From positions 1 through 20,048 of the IMG/VR virus record IMGVR_UViG_3300000362_000006: a DNA stretch of 20,048 nt; one strand, given 5' to 3'. A model generated the notes under the pieces. It ran no database searches. It saw nothing but the letters and a program-made list of their open reading frames with translations, and was not told the DNA's origin. Position 1 is the stretch's first letter; every line of letters begins with the position of its first letter. The DNA comes from a virus. Both the position numbers and the translations under genes were made by a program. Positions 6,619-15,200 of the stretch are shown here, piece by piece.

Positions 6619-6812
6619 AGTGCACTTCTAATGATATATGGGATTGGGGTGAAATGTATTATATAGGACGAACACTTTTAGGTAAATCAGAAGATAATTT
6701 CTGGAGGTGCACTCCTCGCCACATTTATAGACAACTGGCAGTTCACTCAAAGTTTAATAGTACAGACGAAGACCCAAATAGGCAAGAGAAATATATAGAT
6801 CAAATATTGTAG
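6241..6812 (+). CDS. Tail assembly chaperone, -1 frameshift fusion (gpGT-like)
   Basis: This joins the gpG-like frame to a second frame through a -1 shift at 6606-6612, giving about 190 residues: 124 from the first frame, then 66 beginning HLECTSNDIWDWGEMYYIGR and ending YIDQIL before TAG 6810-6812. The -1 frame has a TGA at 6603-6605, so it opens only just before the slip site and has no good start of its own; it is reached by shifting. The added part has the usual T-domain look: WDW..MYYIGRTLLG, then DNFWRCTPRHIYRQL. As in lambda gpG/gpGT, the minor fusion should bind both the tape measure and the tube protein. This accounts for the whole stretch between the gpG stop and the tape measure gene. 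The -1 frame and heptamer are seen directly; the shift itself is inferred. Confidence 0.85.
6606..6612 (+). promoter_or_regulatory. -1 ribosomal frameshift site G GGA AAC
   Basis: In the gpG frame the codons read gaG GGA AAC, so the heptamer fits X XXY YYZ exactly (GGG, AAA, C). Slipping back one base re-pairs the tRNAs with GGG and AAA. The lambda site in the same gene is GGGAAAG. The zero-frame stop lies one codon beyond, and the -1 frame is closed upstream by TGA 6603-6605, so the shift must occur within about 12 bases here. Confidence 0.85.
6618..6714 (+). other. Possible long-range stem downstream of the frameshift site
   Basis: GAGTGCAC at 6618-6625, starting five bases after the slippery heptamer, is exactly complementary to GTGCACTC at 6707-6714. 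The 8-bp stem would begin where stimulatory structures usually start, closing an 81-base loop. A competing local hairpin exists at 6703-6715 (GGAG...CTCC). This is a candidate only. Confidence 0.3.
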
Positions 6813-6828
6813 TTGAGGAGGTTTATCT

Positions 6829-9800
6829 ATGGCTGATTTACATGCCGGTCGACTAAGAGCTGATGCTGAACTAAATACTGAAAGATTTAGACAAGGCATC
6901 TCAAGAATACGTGGCTCAATGGCTCATTTAGGCGCCGGTTTTCAAAAAGCCTTTGGTAGAGATCCTCAACGTGCTTTGCAGGAGACGGAGAAAACAGCAA
7001 AAAGAGTTACTTGGACAATACGTGGTTATATTAAAGATACTAGTAGAGTTATTACTGGTATCTTAATTTCACAGGTGTTTTATCATACTCTACGGCAGGT
7101 TAGAATGATGACTGCTGCTGTGTGGGAAAATGCTAAAGCAGTTGAACAAACTACTATTGCCTATGAACTCCTTTTGGGTAATCAAAAAGAAGCTAGTGAA
7201 TATATGTATGCACTTATTGATTTTGTAGCTAAAACACCTTTTGAATGGGAGGGTGTAGATCAAGCTGCAAAAAGACTATTAGCAGTAGGTTTTACAGCAG
7301 AACAAACTATTCCTATTCTAAGAACATTAGCTGACACAACGGCTCTTATGGGAGGTGACCCTGTTCAATTAGAAAGATTGAATAGGGCTATTTATCAAAT
7401 AGCTGCAAAAGGTAGATTACAAGGTATTGAAGTAAGGCAGTTAATGGAAGCTGGAATACCCGCTGCAGAAATATTAACAGAAAAATTAGGTTTAACAACG
7501 GATGAATTAGTTAATATATCACAGGCACAAATACCTGCTGGCGTAGCTATAGCCGCACTTTTAGAAGGAATGCATGAACGTTTTGAAGGTGCTGCTGAAT
7601 TAATTGAGAGAACTGTTGCTGGCATGACAACTACTATTCGTGATAATTTTTTAATGCTCAGTAGGATTTTAACTGAAGGCTTATTTGAACGTTACCGAGC
7701 ATTTTTAGAATCTTTTTTGGATAGAATTGTATATTTAAACGATGTAGTTATGAAATATGGTGTGCATGGATTTTTTCAAGCTATTATTCCAGAGCGCATG
7801 TTTGAACCTATAATGCATCTTATACAAGCAGTTCAATTATTCGTAAAAGAAATAGGAAAATTGTATAATGCTTTTAGACCTTTAATAACTGTACTTAGTG
7901 ACGCTTTTATTTATGCATTATCTGCTGTTTCTACAACTATGCTAGTAGTATTACGTGGTTTAAATGGGCTTATACAAGGTTTGCAAGCTGCTTATTATTG
8001 GGCAGTAACTAACATACCGGGTTTTAGTCAATTAGCGTATGTTTTAAGACAGCTTTTGGTAGCTTTTTTAGCCGCTCAAGCTATGTATCTCGTATATTCT
8101 GCTATGCGCCTTATGGTTATTGCAGGTCCATTAGCTTTTATTTTTGCACATTTAAAAACAGCCATATCGGCTTTAACTAGAGCAGTTATGGCTTTAAATA
8201 TAGCTTTATTATTTAATGTTAAAGTACTAATAATTGCGCTAGTTGGGCTTGGTATAGTATTAGCTGCTAATAGAATATGGAACTTAAAAGCTAGTTTTGA
8301 TGGTTTATGGAATTCTATAAAAGCCGGTTTAGGTTTTACAAAACCTGTAACAAGAGATCTTACTAATTTAGGTGAAAGTAGCGACAAATTTAATCAATCA
8401 TTAGAAGATGTATTAGACAGTATTCGTGGTATTGGTTCTGAAGCAAGTGATGAAATGGACAAAGCGGGCGATGGAGCAGGTAAAGCAGCAGATAAAGCTG
8501 AAAAAGGTTTTAAAAAGTTCTTAGCTTCTTTTGATGAAGTTTATAATGTACCAGATGCTCTTGATAGTGCTGCTGATTCTTTGTCTGGTATAGGTGATAC
8601 ACTAGATACAGATTTATTTGAAGAGTTACCGTTAGATGCAGCTTTAGCTGGAATAGGGGACGGTATAGATCCTGGTGTTTATTTTGATGATCTTTTTGAT
8701 GGATTATTTCCTGAAACTGATGTAAAAGCTTGGTGGCAAAAGCTTTGGGATGGTTTAAAAGGTATATATCAAGATTTTATAGTCGGTACTTTAAACGATA
8801 TATGGTCATTTTTTGATGCTGTATCTGCTACTCTTAGAACTCTTGCACAAGCATTTTTTGATTTTACTTTTACTACTATGAAGAGAATATGGGATTTATA
8901 TAATGATATAAGAGCAATTTATCATGAATTTGTTGAGCTAACTTGGGACAGTATTATAGATACATTAAAAACAACTGCTAAGCATATTTCTTGGTGGGCT
9001 ACTATTACTACTTTGCACTTTGAAGATTGGTGGGAAACTATAAAAGGCTTATGGGAAGAATTTAAAGAATTAACTATAGATGCTTTTATAGATATATTTA
9101 CAATAACAGTAGAAAGAATACGTAATTGGGCTACAAATACTTATAGTATATTTAGTGGGTGGTGGGAAGGCACAAAAGAAATATGGGAAGAATTTAAAAA
9201 GTTAATTATGGGTAATATAATAGAGTCTCTTGTAGTAACTTGGGAGGCTATAAAAGAATGGGTTAGCAATACAATGGAGTCTTATGAAAAATGGGGAGAA
9301 GGTTTATTAGAAATTTTTGAAGATATTTGGGATGAGCCTATTTTGGTTCTTCTATGGCGTTTCATAAAACTTACGTATGAGACTATAAAAGGGTGGGTTT
9401 CTGATACTCTTGATTTATATGAAGAATGGAAAGATGATATAGCTGCAATATGGGATGGATGGTGGGAAGAAGCTGTAACATTGTTTGAGGAATTTATTAC
9501 TAATACAAAAGAAGCAATAGAAGAATGGATAAAAGTAACATTAAAAGAATGGGAAGGTTGGAAAGAAGATGTTTGGGAAGTAATTGAAGAATGGTATATT
9601 GAGGCTAAAAGACTATTTGATACAGCAGTAGAAGAAACTAAAAAAACAATAGAAAGCTGGATAGGACATACTGAAAGATTATATGAATCATGGAAAACAG
9701 AAGTTATTGAAATATGGGAAGAATGGTATGAAGGTGTTAAAGATTTAGTAGAAGAAGCTATTAAGACCACAAAGAAGCATATAGAAGAATGGATAATAGA

Positions 9801-10488
9801 TATGGAAGAAAAGTTTGAATATTGGAAAGGTGCTATAATTGATATTTGGAAAAAATGGTATGAAGAGACTGAAAGTTGGTTTATAAAGACGTTTAAAGAA
9901 AACTATGATAGGTTAGTTACTTGGGTTAAAGATATGTATAAGAAATTTGTTGAATGGTACGATGATACAATAGAACTTATAGTAGAATGGGCTGAAGGTA
10001 TTGAGTCTACCTTTGAAGAACTGTGGGGAGATTTGTGGACTGCTGCTAAAGGCTTTTGGTCAGATTTATCTTCGTTAATAAAGCGCACTATAAATGATAT
10101 TATTGATTGGGTTAATATTTTAATCAGAGCTTGGAATAAATTAGGTTTTGAAACACCTGATTGGGCACGGCGTGCAGGTTTTGCAGATAGATATGGTACA
10201 ATAAATGTTAGAGAAATACCTAAACTTGAGACAGGCGGCATAGTTAGGAAGCACTCAGTAGTTGAAGTTGGAGAAGGTAATAAGCCAGAAGCGGTTGTTC
10301 CATTAACCGGTCCGCATGGTCAAAAATTTGCTAATATGATTGCAGAGCGTATCGGTGATATAATAGGAGACGATAGAATGCCTCCATTATACGTTGGTAC
10401 TTTAATAACTGATGAGCGCGGTTTAGTAGAATTAGAAAGAAGGATGAAAGTTGTTAGAGCAGATGAAGCCATTAGGGGGAGTGTATAA
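6829..10488 (+). CDS. Tail tape measure protein
   Basis: This 1219-residue protein sets tail length and is ejected ahead of the DNA. Residues about 95-290 match the tape measure N-terminal domain (VEQTTIAYELLLGNQKEASE, then KTPFEWEGVDQAAKRLLAVG, then ALMGGDPVQLERLNRAIYQI and LQGIEVRQLMEAGIPAAEIL). Residues about 405-445 and 455-484 are long hydrophobic stretches that could span the host membrane. Residues 676-1072 are nine 44-residue tryptophan repeats, listed separately. Near the end, LETGGIVRKHSVVEVGEGNK followed by PEAVVPL is the common C-terminal motif. At roughly 0.15 nm per residue the tail would be near 180 nm long (inference). No lysozyme or peptidase domain was seen. The ribosome binding site is GAGGAGGT at 6815-6822, and the stop overlaps the next ATG by one base. 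Confidence 0.92.
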   Translation: MADLHAGRLRADAELNTERFRQGISRIRGSMAHLGAGFQKAFGRDPQRALQETEKTAKRVTWTIRGYIKDTSRVITGILISQVFYHTLRQVRMMTAAVWENAKAVEQTTIAYELLLGNQKEASEYMYALIDFVAKTPFEWEGVDQAAKRLLAVGFTAEQTIPILRTLADTTALMGGDPVQLERLNRAIYQIAAKGRLQGIEVRQLMEAGIPAAEILTEKLGLTTDELVNISQAQIPAGVAIAALLEGMHERFEGAAELIERTVAGMTTTIRDNFLMLSRILTEGLFERYRAFLESFLDRIVYLNDVVMKYGVHGFFQAIIPERMFEPIMHLIQAVQLFVKEIGKLYNAFRPLITVLSDAFIYALSAVSTTMLVVLRGLNGLIQGLQAAYYWAVTNIPGFSQLAYVLRQLLVAFLAAQAMYLVYSAMRLMVIAGPLAFIFAHLKTAISALTRAVMALNIALLFNVKVLIIALVGLGIVLAANRIWNLKASFDGLWNSIKAGLGFTKPVTRDLTNLGESSDKFNQSLEDVLDSIRGIGSEASDEMDKAGDGAGKAADKAEKGFKKFLASFDEVYNVPDALDSAADSLSGIGDTLDTDLFEELPLDAALAGIGDGIDPGVYFDDLFDGLFPETDVKAWWQKLWDGLKGIYQDFIVGTLNDIWSFFDAVSATLRTLAQAFFDFTFTTMKRIWDLYNDIRAIYHEFVELTWDSIIDTLKTTAKHISWWATITTLHFEDWWETIKGLWEEFKELTIDAFIDIFTITVERIRNWATNTYSIFSGWWEGTKEIWEEFKKLIMGNIIESLVVTWEAIKEWVSNTMESYEKWGEGLLEIFEDIWDEPILVLLWRFIKLTYETIKGWVSDTLDLYEEWKDDIAAIWDGWWEEAVTLFEEFITNTKEAIEEWIKVTLKEWEGWKEDVWEVIEEWYIEAKRLFDTAVEETKKTIESWIGHTERLYESWKTEVIEIWEEWYEGVKDLVEEAIKTTKKHIEEWIIDMEEKFEYWKGAIIDIWKKWYEETESWFIKTFKENYDRLVTWVKDMYKKFVEWYDDTIELIVEWAEGIESTFEELWGDLWTAAKGFWSDLSSLIKRTINDIIDWVNILIRAWNKLGFETPDWARRAGFADRYGTINVREIPKLETGGIVRKHSVVEVGEGNKPEAVVPLTGPHGQKFANMIAERIGDIIGDDRMPPLYVGTLITDERGLVELERRMKVVRADEAIRGSV
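8854..10044 (+). repeat. Nine 44-residue (132-base) tryptophan repeats in the tape measure gene
   Basis: Units begin at 8854, 8986, 9118, 9250, 9385, 9517, 9649, 9781 and 9913. All are 132 bases except the fourth, which is 135. In most units Trp falls at positions 4 and 15, with another Trp or aromatic near 26, for example IEEWI...W...EEWYE, so each unit is four 11-residue turns. The DNA copies are diverged, so this is an old protein-level repeat rather than a recent tandem duplication. Such 11-residue aromatic spacing is known from tape measure proteins, where it fits a helix packed in the tube. Confidence 0.85.
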
Positions 10489-10859
10489 TGAGTGATGGTA
10501 TGAATATAAGACTCCGTCTAGCAGGTGGTACATGGATTAAAATAAAAGTACCTAATGGTTTTAATATTCAAAGGTATAATCTTACAAAATCTGGTAGAAT
10601 TGCTAACGGCGATATGACAATGGATTTTATAGCTAAAAAAAGAAAATTCTTATTTAGTTATGAATCAATATCTAAAAAGGACTTTAATGATATTCTTAAT
10701 ATAGTTGACACAACTACAATGTTTTTTGAAATACAGTATGTTGAAAATGATGTAACTAAGACGGCAACTGTTTATGCTGGACACATACCATCAGAAAGAT
10801 TTAGAACTGATATGGGTTGGTATTGGAAGGATGTCAACTTTGATTTGATAGAGGTGTAG
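10488..10859 (+). CDS. Distal tail (Dit)-like tail tip protein
   Basis: This 123-residue protein follows the tape measure gene directly, the usual place of the distal tail protein that starts the tip and carries the hub. It is mostly beta: RLRLAGGTWIKIKVPNGFNI, then SGRIANGDMTMDFIAKKRKF (the charged KKRKFLFSYESIS strand is typical of small Dit-like tail proteins), a short helix KDFNDILNIVD, and closing strands TATVYAGHIPSERF and WKDVNFDLIEV. It is shorter than canonical Dit proteins of about 200-250 residues and has only the N-terminal core. The start is ATG 10488 (overlapping TAATG) with AGGGGGAG at 10474-10481. Assignment is by position and pattern; a tail-tube-like adaptor is the alternative. 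Confidence 0.55.
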   Translation: MSDGMNIRLRLAGGTWIKIKVPNGFNIQRYNLTKSGRIANGDMTMDFIAKKRKFLFSYESISKKDFNDILNIVDTTTMFFEIQYVENDVTKTATVYAGHIPSERFRTDMGWYWKDVNFDLIEV

Positions 10860-10861
10860 AT

Positions 10862-12232
10862 TTGATAAGCACTAGTGCAGGTTTCAAAACTAATATAGAT
10901 AAGTTAGATAGAGACATAGGGGCTAAAGTTGAGATATTTTTTGATGGAGATAACAATAGTCCTACTGTTTTTTATAAAGATGATCAAATTGTTTCTATAG
11001 CAATCTTAGAAGAATTAAGAGCTGATACAATGAGTCCATTAGGCCACGTATCTGCTAATGAGCTTAGCTTAGTTTTAAATAACTCTAATAGAATATTTTC
11101 ACCAACTAATACTGAAAGCCCTTACTATAATAAGTTGTTACCAAACGTATTAATAAAGGCTTTTATAGGGGTGCATGTAAGCGGTAGCTATGAGTATATT
11201 TCATTAGGTGAGTTTAGAACTGGAGATTGGCGCTCACCTTCTTCACAAATACGTGCTTCAGTTAAGTGTCCTGATATATTAGCTTCAATAGGACAAAAAG
11301 ATATGCCTATGGTTCCTGTTATTGAGAATACAAATATAAAAGAAATGTTTGAAATATTATTTCAATCTTTTGGTTTAACTTCTGATGATTATATAATTGA
11401 TGAAGATCTTGTTCAGCCAATTAGATTTGGTTGGTTTAATCGTGATAAAGTAATTAATGAACTACAGAGGTTAGCTAGTTCTGGACACTGCTTTGTGTTC
11501 TTAAATAGGCAGGGCAAGATCAGAGTTAAAAATATATTTAGTGTAGGTGAGTCTGTTGCTACTTTGACAGATAATAATCAAATAGTGAATGTAGACTCTC
11601 CTCAAAAATATTCTGATACTTTTTCAAAAATATTTTTAAAATATCCTATGCCTACTTTAAATTTAGAATCTGAGCAAATAGTATCATTAGCAGATGTAAA
11701 AAGCGAAGTACCCGATACTACTTTAACTGGTATAACTTTTTCAAATGCTCCTATTTGTTTGGTTAATCAAGTTGCATTAACTAAGGGTAGATATTCAGAT
11801 ATTGAGTATATCAAACATGGGGCATTAGACTGCACTATAAAGTTAATAAATGATAATTTACTTGAGGAAGTTAGGCTAACTATATTTGGACAAAAAATGA
11901 ATAAGAATGAAGCTATATCTATGGCAACCAATGCTGCTTTAGTAGATTTAATTGGTGAAAAAGAACTGAGCTTAACAGTAGACTTAATACAGCAGCAAGA
12001 AGAAGCTAATAACTACACCAGTATACTTTTAAACTTTGTAGGTGATCCTTTTGCGTATTATTCAGCTGATATACGTGGTAATCCTTCATTAGAAGTTGGC
12101 GATGTTATTACTCTTATTGATACTGCTGATAAAGTTCCTTCAGCTGAGGTAGTAATAGTTCGACAAACAATGTCCTTTGCAGGTGGTTTAGATGGTAAAT
12201 TAATTGCAATAAAGAAAGAGTGTTTGGAGTGA
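10862..12232 (+). CDS. Tail hub / tail-associated baseplate protein
   Basis: This 456-residue protein fits the tail hub (Tal N-terminal, gp27-like) found between Dit and the fibres. Residues about 20-130 form the first beta domain (GAKVEIFFDGD, SPLGHVSANELSLVLNNSNR, LPNVLIKAFIGVHVSGSYEY, then SLGEFRTGDWR). A helical region follows (TNIKEMFEILFQSFGL, then FNRDKVINELQRLASSGHCF). The rest is beta-rich and ends with the hub-type phrase GNPSLEVGDVITLIDTAD, in which a path or strand is followed by VRQTMSFAGGLDGKLIAIKK. No peptidase or lysozyme domain is visible, so host wall digestion is probably carried elsewhere. The start is TTG 10862, with GAGGTG at 10851-10856 overlapping the upstream stop. 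Confidence 0.72.
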   Translation: MISTSAGFKTNIDKLDRDIGAKVEIFFDGDNNSPTVFYKDDQIVSIAILEELRADTMSPLGHVSANELSLVLNNSNRIFSPTNTESPYYNKLLPNVLIKAFIGVHVSGSYEYISLGEFRTGDWRSPSSQIRASVKCPDILASIGQKDMPMVPVIENTNIKEMFEILFQSFGLTSDDYIIDEDLVQPIRFGWFNRDKVINELQRLASSGHCFVFLNRQGKIRVKNIFSVGESVATLTDNNQIVNVDSPQKYSDTFSKIFLKYPMPTLNLESEQIVSLADVKSEVPDTTLTGITFSNAPICLVNQVALTKGRYSDIEYIKHGALDCTIKLINDNLLEEVRLTIFGQKMNKNEAISMATNAALVDLIGEKELSLTVDLIQQQEEANNYTSILLNFVGDPFAYYSADIRGNPSLEVGDVITLIDTADKVPSAEVVIVRQTMSFAGGLDGKLIAIKKECLE

Positions 12233-12238
12233 TAATAT

Positions 12239-15200
12239 TTGCCAGATAAAATCAGAATAAGAGAAAAAACAGAAAAGTGGATTCGCTGGGAGATATATAA
12301 TCTTCAGTATGATGCTGAGTTATATGATCAGTTTCGTATTCTTATTCTTGAAGGTGAAGATAAGATATACCGCGGAGAATATACTTGGCACTCTAAAAAT
12401 CCTGCTCCAAATACTTGGTTTGAAAGAGATGATCTTAAGCCTGGTGTTTTATATGAAGCGCATGGTTTTGCTACATGGGATGGTATAGAATATCGCTGCG
12501 GAATCATTCGTGGGTATACTAAGTCGACGGTTGACTTTAAACATAAACCTATGTGGTTTGCAGAAGATAATATTTTAAAAAATCCATATGCTGAAGAAGG
12601 ACTAGTAAATTGGACTAGCAGTGGTGTTTCTGTTCAAGAAGGTGGTATACGGAGAAGAGACGAAGAAGCACCTTATAATCATTTTAGACTTGGAAGTACT
12701 GCTTATATGAAGCAAACTTTTAAGAGAGAAGATTTTACTGATTCTAAGTGGGCAATCGAAAACCTTCTTGCACGCTTCTTTTTTAAATTTGATACATCGC
12801 CAGAGCCTTTAGAAACTCAAGTAAGAGCCTATGCTAAAATTACTTATAAATATCAAGAGTTATTAACAGAAGAGGGAACAGGAACTACTTCAGATCATAA
12901 AACAAGAATTACTAATATTGGAGAAACTTCAATAACTTGGGAAATTTTTGATTTGCAGTATGAAGCACACTTATATGATAAGTTTCGTTTTGTGATTGTC
13001 AATGAAGATTCAGGCGAGTACTTAGGGTCATGGAATGTATTACCACCAGATCCTCCCGGTGAAGGTGAAGAGCCTGTATATGAAGTTGATCTTACTCATG
13101 CAACACTTGAAACTGATACTAGATATACTTGTTATACTTATGGAACATGGAATGGTATAGAGTATTCAGCAGGTAGTGCCACTGGAACAACTGGTGGCGA
13201 AGATGAGGGTATGGGTCTTCCAGAAGTTGATAAAGATATTATTATACTACCAATTAATCCTTCTTTCTTTAACACTAGAGAAACTGAAGAAGACTGGATT
13301 AAACTTGAGCAAGTATGTTATGTAGATAATACTAAAGAATTGATTGAAGCAGAGTTTGAGATCCGCACAGTCGGAATAACTGGATATTTAAGAGTAGATG
13401 GTTTTGCTTTGTATGAAGGATTATTTGAAAGTGAAGAAGATGCTTTAAGAAGAGGCGCTCTTAGTCAAACAGGTGTAGGTATAAATGCTCATCTAGCATA
13501 TGATGAATGGGGTATAAACCCTGATTACATCAAACGGTTCCCCAACAAAGTAGTAGGTTCTGGTTACGAGTGGTATGACCCGGAAACAAAGAAGCCATTA
13601 TTTTGGGATACAGATGGTATTGTTACGGAAGATGCAAATTGGGAAGGCACTGTTGCATTAGAATTGGCACCGGGACAGACCGCAAAACAGTCCACGCTAG
13701 CAGAGATCGGCAGACCGCATGTTCCAGCAGGGGCTGACCCGGAGTGGTGGGATAATGTTCGCACAAGAATATCTTTTAAGCACAAAGGTGCCCGAGTTAA
13801 AGCTTGGGTAGAGCGGTACGATACCGGCGAAAAACTTTATATTTACGATAACTCAGAACAAGGCAATGTTAATAAATATGGTCAAGATTCAGGAATCATA
13901 CGTGAAGGTTATGAGTTGGAATGGGGACCAATACCTAATTGGGCACTATTTACTGAAGTAGATAGAATGAATGAAAAAGTTCCAGATATGAGTTATCTTA
14001 CTAAAGGATATGCCAGTTTTTATTTTATACCGGAGCAGGGGATAGGCCGTGTTAAGGTTTGCTTTCAGAACGCCGAAGTAGAAGAGGAGTTAAGCGGAGT
14101 AAGGCTGCCCTTCTGGGAGGTAGAGGAACCGCCAGAGGAATGGGGAAGCACCGATTTCAGGCCGCTTAAAACTATACAGGGCTACAATGATTATTCCAAT
14201 TCCAGGGTGTCTAATTGGGTTCCGACAGGGGACGGCAGGTTTATCTGTTCCTGGCCGCAGGACGGGGCTATTGTTCTCGGCTACACATCAAGCGAGGAAA
14301 AGTTTTTAAACACAGGTTACCCCGCAGAGGAAACAATAACTATAACTGACTTGGATTTTGGGACACTGGCCGACTGTTCCATGTTCAAGCTGGAGGACGG
14401 CAAACTTCTACTCTTCGTCAGGCACCAGATACCAGATCCCGGTGAAGAATACGGTACTATGTCCGAGCGGCGGGATGTAGCAGGTTCCCGCATTGACTGT
14501 TATATCTCTTCTTCCGGCAACGGCTACGCAATGGCGGGAGAGGACAAGGTAAGCGACTTTGTGCATCACACTCTGGTCAGGAAGAACACTCCCGGCTGGT
14601 CTGATTCTCAATATCCGTTCCTCGAAGTTAGTTGGGACAAAGGGATGCTCAATGAGCCATTTAGAACAGACAGCGGCGCGCTTTTGCTTTCTACCTGTAT
14701 GGCTGTTGGCTTCAAGGAGAGGGGGTTGGTATTTCGTAGCACCAACGACGGGGAGACATGGACTCTGACATTTCACTACGGGCTAACCCTGCTAAACGCG
14801 GGTTATTTTGGCTTCTGCAAGCCGTTCCAGATCGGTAACGGTGATATATTTGTGATGATGATGCAGGGGTCTGCTAACAAACACATGTATCGATCTACAA
14901 CTGATGGGCAGGCATTTACTGAGACACTTGGCGAGTGGGGCCAGCGGTTTGGGTATTCGATGACTGATATGCAGGAAACGCCCCGCTTTGCATCTTTTGG
15001 CTGTTCTTTCTGGTACGACAAAGAGCAGGACAGGCTGTATATGCACGCGGCGGGAACCTTTACCGGGTGTGGGATTTTTATCTTAGACGAACCGAACAAC
15101 AACAGAATTATGTCTTTCGCTTATCATAGGTGGAAACATTTCCAAGACGGGGACGAAGAATTAAACGAGCGCAGCGATTGGGAACAGCGGTTCATGTACA

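Noticed and set aside
6603-6812. The -1 frame after the chaperone as an independent gene
   Set aside because: It has no suitable start codon with a ribosome binding site near its opening, and an exact slippery heptamer joins it to the upstream frame.
8854-10044. Regular repeats considered as a CRISPR array or DNA tandem repeat
   Set aside because: The period is kept at the protein level, the DNA copies are diverged with no constant repeat plus unique spacer, and the whole stretch is inside an open tape measure gene.
14738-14900. Active sialidase (neuraminidase) enzyme
   Set aside because: Asp-box-like turns support a propeller, but I could not assign the arginine triad, Tyr or Glu needed for catalysis, and Asp-boxes also occur in non-enzymatic propellers.
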